Of a DNA stretch of 62,000 nucleotides, positions 60,901-62,000 are shown one piece after another. Position 1 is the first letter of the stretch. Every line of letters starts with the position of its first letter. Origin of the DNA: Lingula anatina (Eukaryota; Brachiopoda; Lingulata; Lingulida; Lingulidae); contig NW_019775776.1 in NCBI RefSeq assembly GCF_001039355.2, forward strand, positions 86,558 to 148,557, read 5' to 3'. The notes below the pieces were generated by a model that had not been told where the DNA came from, did no database searches, and saw nothing but the letters and a program-made list of their open reading frames with translations. A program made the translations under genes and the position numbers.

Positions 60901-62000
60901 GCAGCTGCATATTTAAGATTGACCAGGATGACTATGCACTGCTTAGAAGGGCCAAAAGGGCAGAACTAGTGCAACAAGGGGTTTTGAGCCCATCAGACAG
61001 CGATGTGGAGAGGCACATAACTTCGGATGAAGTTGGTCAGCACTGTAAGCGTGCAACAAGGGGAACTGAAGAAACTGAGATTCTGATTTCCCAGTTAATC
61101 AGTTCTTTAGATGGTGAAAGAGGTATCCTTTCTTTATTGATTAATTTTATATCAATAAAATAAGCTTTTGCACCTGAACAATTCCACACATTTGTGACTA
61201 TCAGGCATGTTTTAAGTAATGTTTTACATGGAAGATGATGCATTGTTCATTGTCTTATTATTTCTCAACATTATGGATTTTTTGAGATTAGAAAAAATTG
61301 ACTTTAGAATGAGAACTATGACAAAAAGTTTCAAGTGTCAAGCAAGTAATGATTTTGTGATTCACACCTACACAGGTAAATAATCATTTCCCAGTTGGAC
61401 TTTTTATAGTCAATTAATTGAGCTAATGTAAACAATACTTTTTCAGGACTGGATAGCAGTGGTGTACCACTAATAGAAACAACTAAGATGGCTGAAATCT
61501 GGGCCAAGCAGAAGACACATGTTTCATGTCTCCAGGATCCCCCGGGTGTGAAACTCTATGTCAAGGTGAACACGATCAAGAAAGGGGGTGTAGAGCTGCC
61601 TGTGTACAAATGTGCCAGGGGTTCTACTTCACTTGAAAACTTTCATCTGCACATGGCCAGATTTATTCCAGGTATGGAAATCAAAGTCTTTTATTGAAAC
61701 ATTGTGACCAATTTGAAAATAACTTTTAAAATTTTGTGTACCCTATTACTGGGAATAATGTGTGAACAGTGACGCAAAAATCATAACAAATCACATATGA
61801 AAAAAATAAGGATTTTTTACACTTTTCCAGCAATATAGAAATATTAATCATTTTTGTATATGTTGATTATCAAAGCAATAATATTTTGTAAACTAGTAAG
61901 TAATCATATGAGATGCTCAATTACTCAATCATTTCATTTTTTTTTTTTGGTAGGGTCACTTGCGAAAGATACCAATTTCCAGGTGTACCTCCTGGATGGA
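54984..62000 (+). CDS. DUF6729-type protein with transposase-like core (3' end beyond window)
   Basis: Exons: 54984-55201, 56399-56586, 56959-57006, 57201-57269, 58184-58306, 58672-58836, 58984-59198, 59308-59466, 59765-60041, 60323-60560, 60812-61122, 61447-61671, 61954 to the edge; 761 codons so far, phases consistent. The N-terminus (FPVFRRDANGRVSLTD) is novel to me. Next come an acidic/Gln-rich linker, then a zinc-ribbon-like module (FSCPHSPC, then ECNKCKRR) and WSQGIIEQL, typical of a family I recall as DUF6729, multi-copy in fish and invertebrates. The C-terminal half has LKIDSTKK (D about 477), VLYTDRDCCG (D about 545), SWHFMRRF and CARGSTSLENFH (E about 734), an arrangement resembling RNase H-fold transposases. 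Biochemical function is unknown. Many introns argue against a recent transposon copy. Confidence 0.8.
55488..56350. mobile_element. Inverted-repeat element in the first intron of the DUF6729-type gene
   Basis: The left end (GGTGTAAC then ATGAAAATCTGACTCCCC) and right end (reverse complement CAGCGTACCATGAAAATCTG) form inverted repeats. Internal copies of CATAATGAAAATCTGAC and CAAAATTTCAT occur near both ends. The interior is AT-rich with no ORF. It looks like a non-autonomous DNA element of about 860 bp. Confidence 0.55.

Overview
The window is eukaryotic and reads as the genome of a lophotrochozoan invertebrate, most likely a mollusc (inference). The DNA is AT-rich. Genes are split by many GT-AG introns. 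The gene content includes a ciliary dynein-docking gene, an hnRNP A/B-D gene, GH18 chitinases with CBM14 chitin-binding modules, and a TRPA-like channel. There is no bacterial, phage or CRISPR signal, and I recognised no rRNA or tRNA. Three assembly gaps are present: one N at 12287, 299 N at 19172-19470, and 80 N at 35854-35933.

Layout. (1) At 0.7-1.2 kb on the minus strand is the 5' end of an unidentified gene, head-to-head with (2) ODAD4/TTC25 (plus, 1.5-13.4 kb). ODAD4 is a TPR protein of the outer dynein arm docking complex, with apparent alternative first exons, a cassette exon and two alternative C-termini. (3) At 13.4-17.2 kb is a long 3' region plus repeats and a foldback element. (4) At 17.3-25.6 kb on the plus strand is an hnRNP A/B-D (squid-like) gene with two RRMs and a Gly/Tyr-rich tail; one intron carries a 146-bp satellite and a gap. 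(5) At 27.4-45.8 kb on the minus strand is a cluster of three GH18 chitinase genes. Copies 2 and 3 are recent tandem duplicates sharing gene structure, promoter and a tract of near-identity. Copy 1 is more diverged and has a damaged or non-canonical splice donor. Two short MITEs with 5-bp target duplications lie between copies 2 and 3, and a decayed fourth chitinase fragment lies at 47.6-48.3 kb. (6) At 49.1-51.0 kb on the minus strand is an intronless TRPA-like channel with one frameshift. (7) From 55.0 kb to the right edge on the plus strand is a multi-exon gene matching a DUF6729-type family, with a zinc-ribbon-like module and an apparent RNase H-like D-D-E core that suggests a transposase-derived protein. 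It runs off the window.

The genes do not form one pathway, apart from the chitinase cluster, which would act in extracellular chitin turnover (digestion, immunity or shell/cuticle remodelling; inference). The most noteworthy structures are the duplicated alternative first exons of ODAD4, the conversion-like tract and ATG-only first exons in the chitinase cluster, the AAG|GAAAGT donor in chitinase 1, the TIR+TSD MITE pair, the paired CCAAT/palindrome module upstream of the DUF6729-type gene, and that gene's possible D-D-E core. Exon boundaries were placed by hand from splice consensus, reading phase and remembered family alignments. No search was run.
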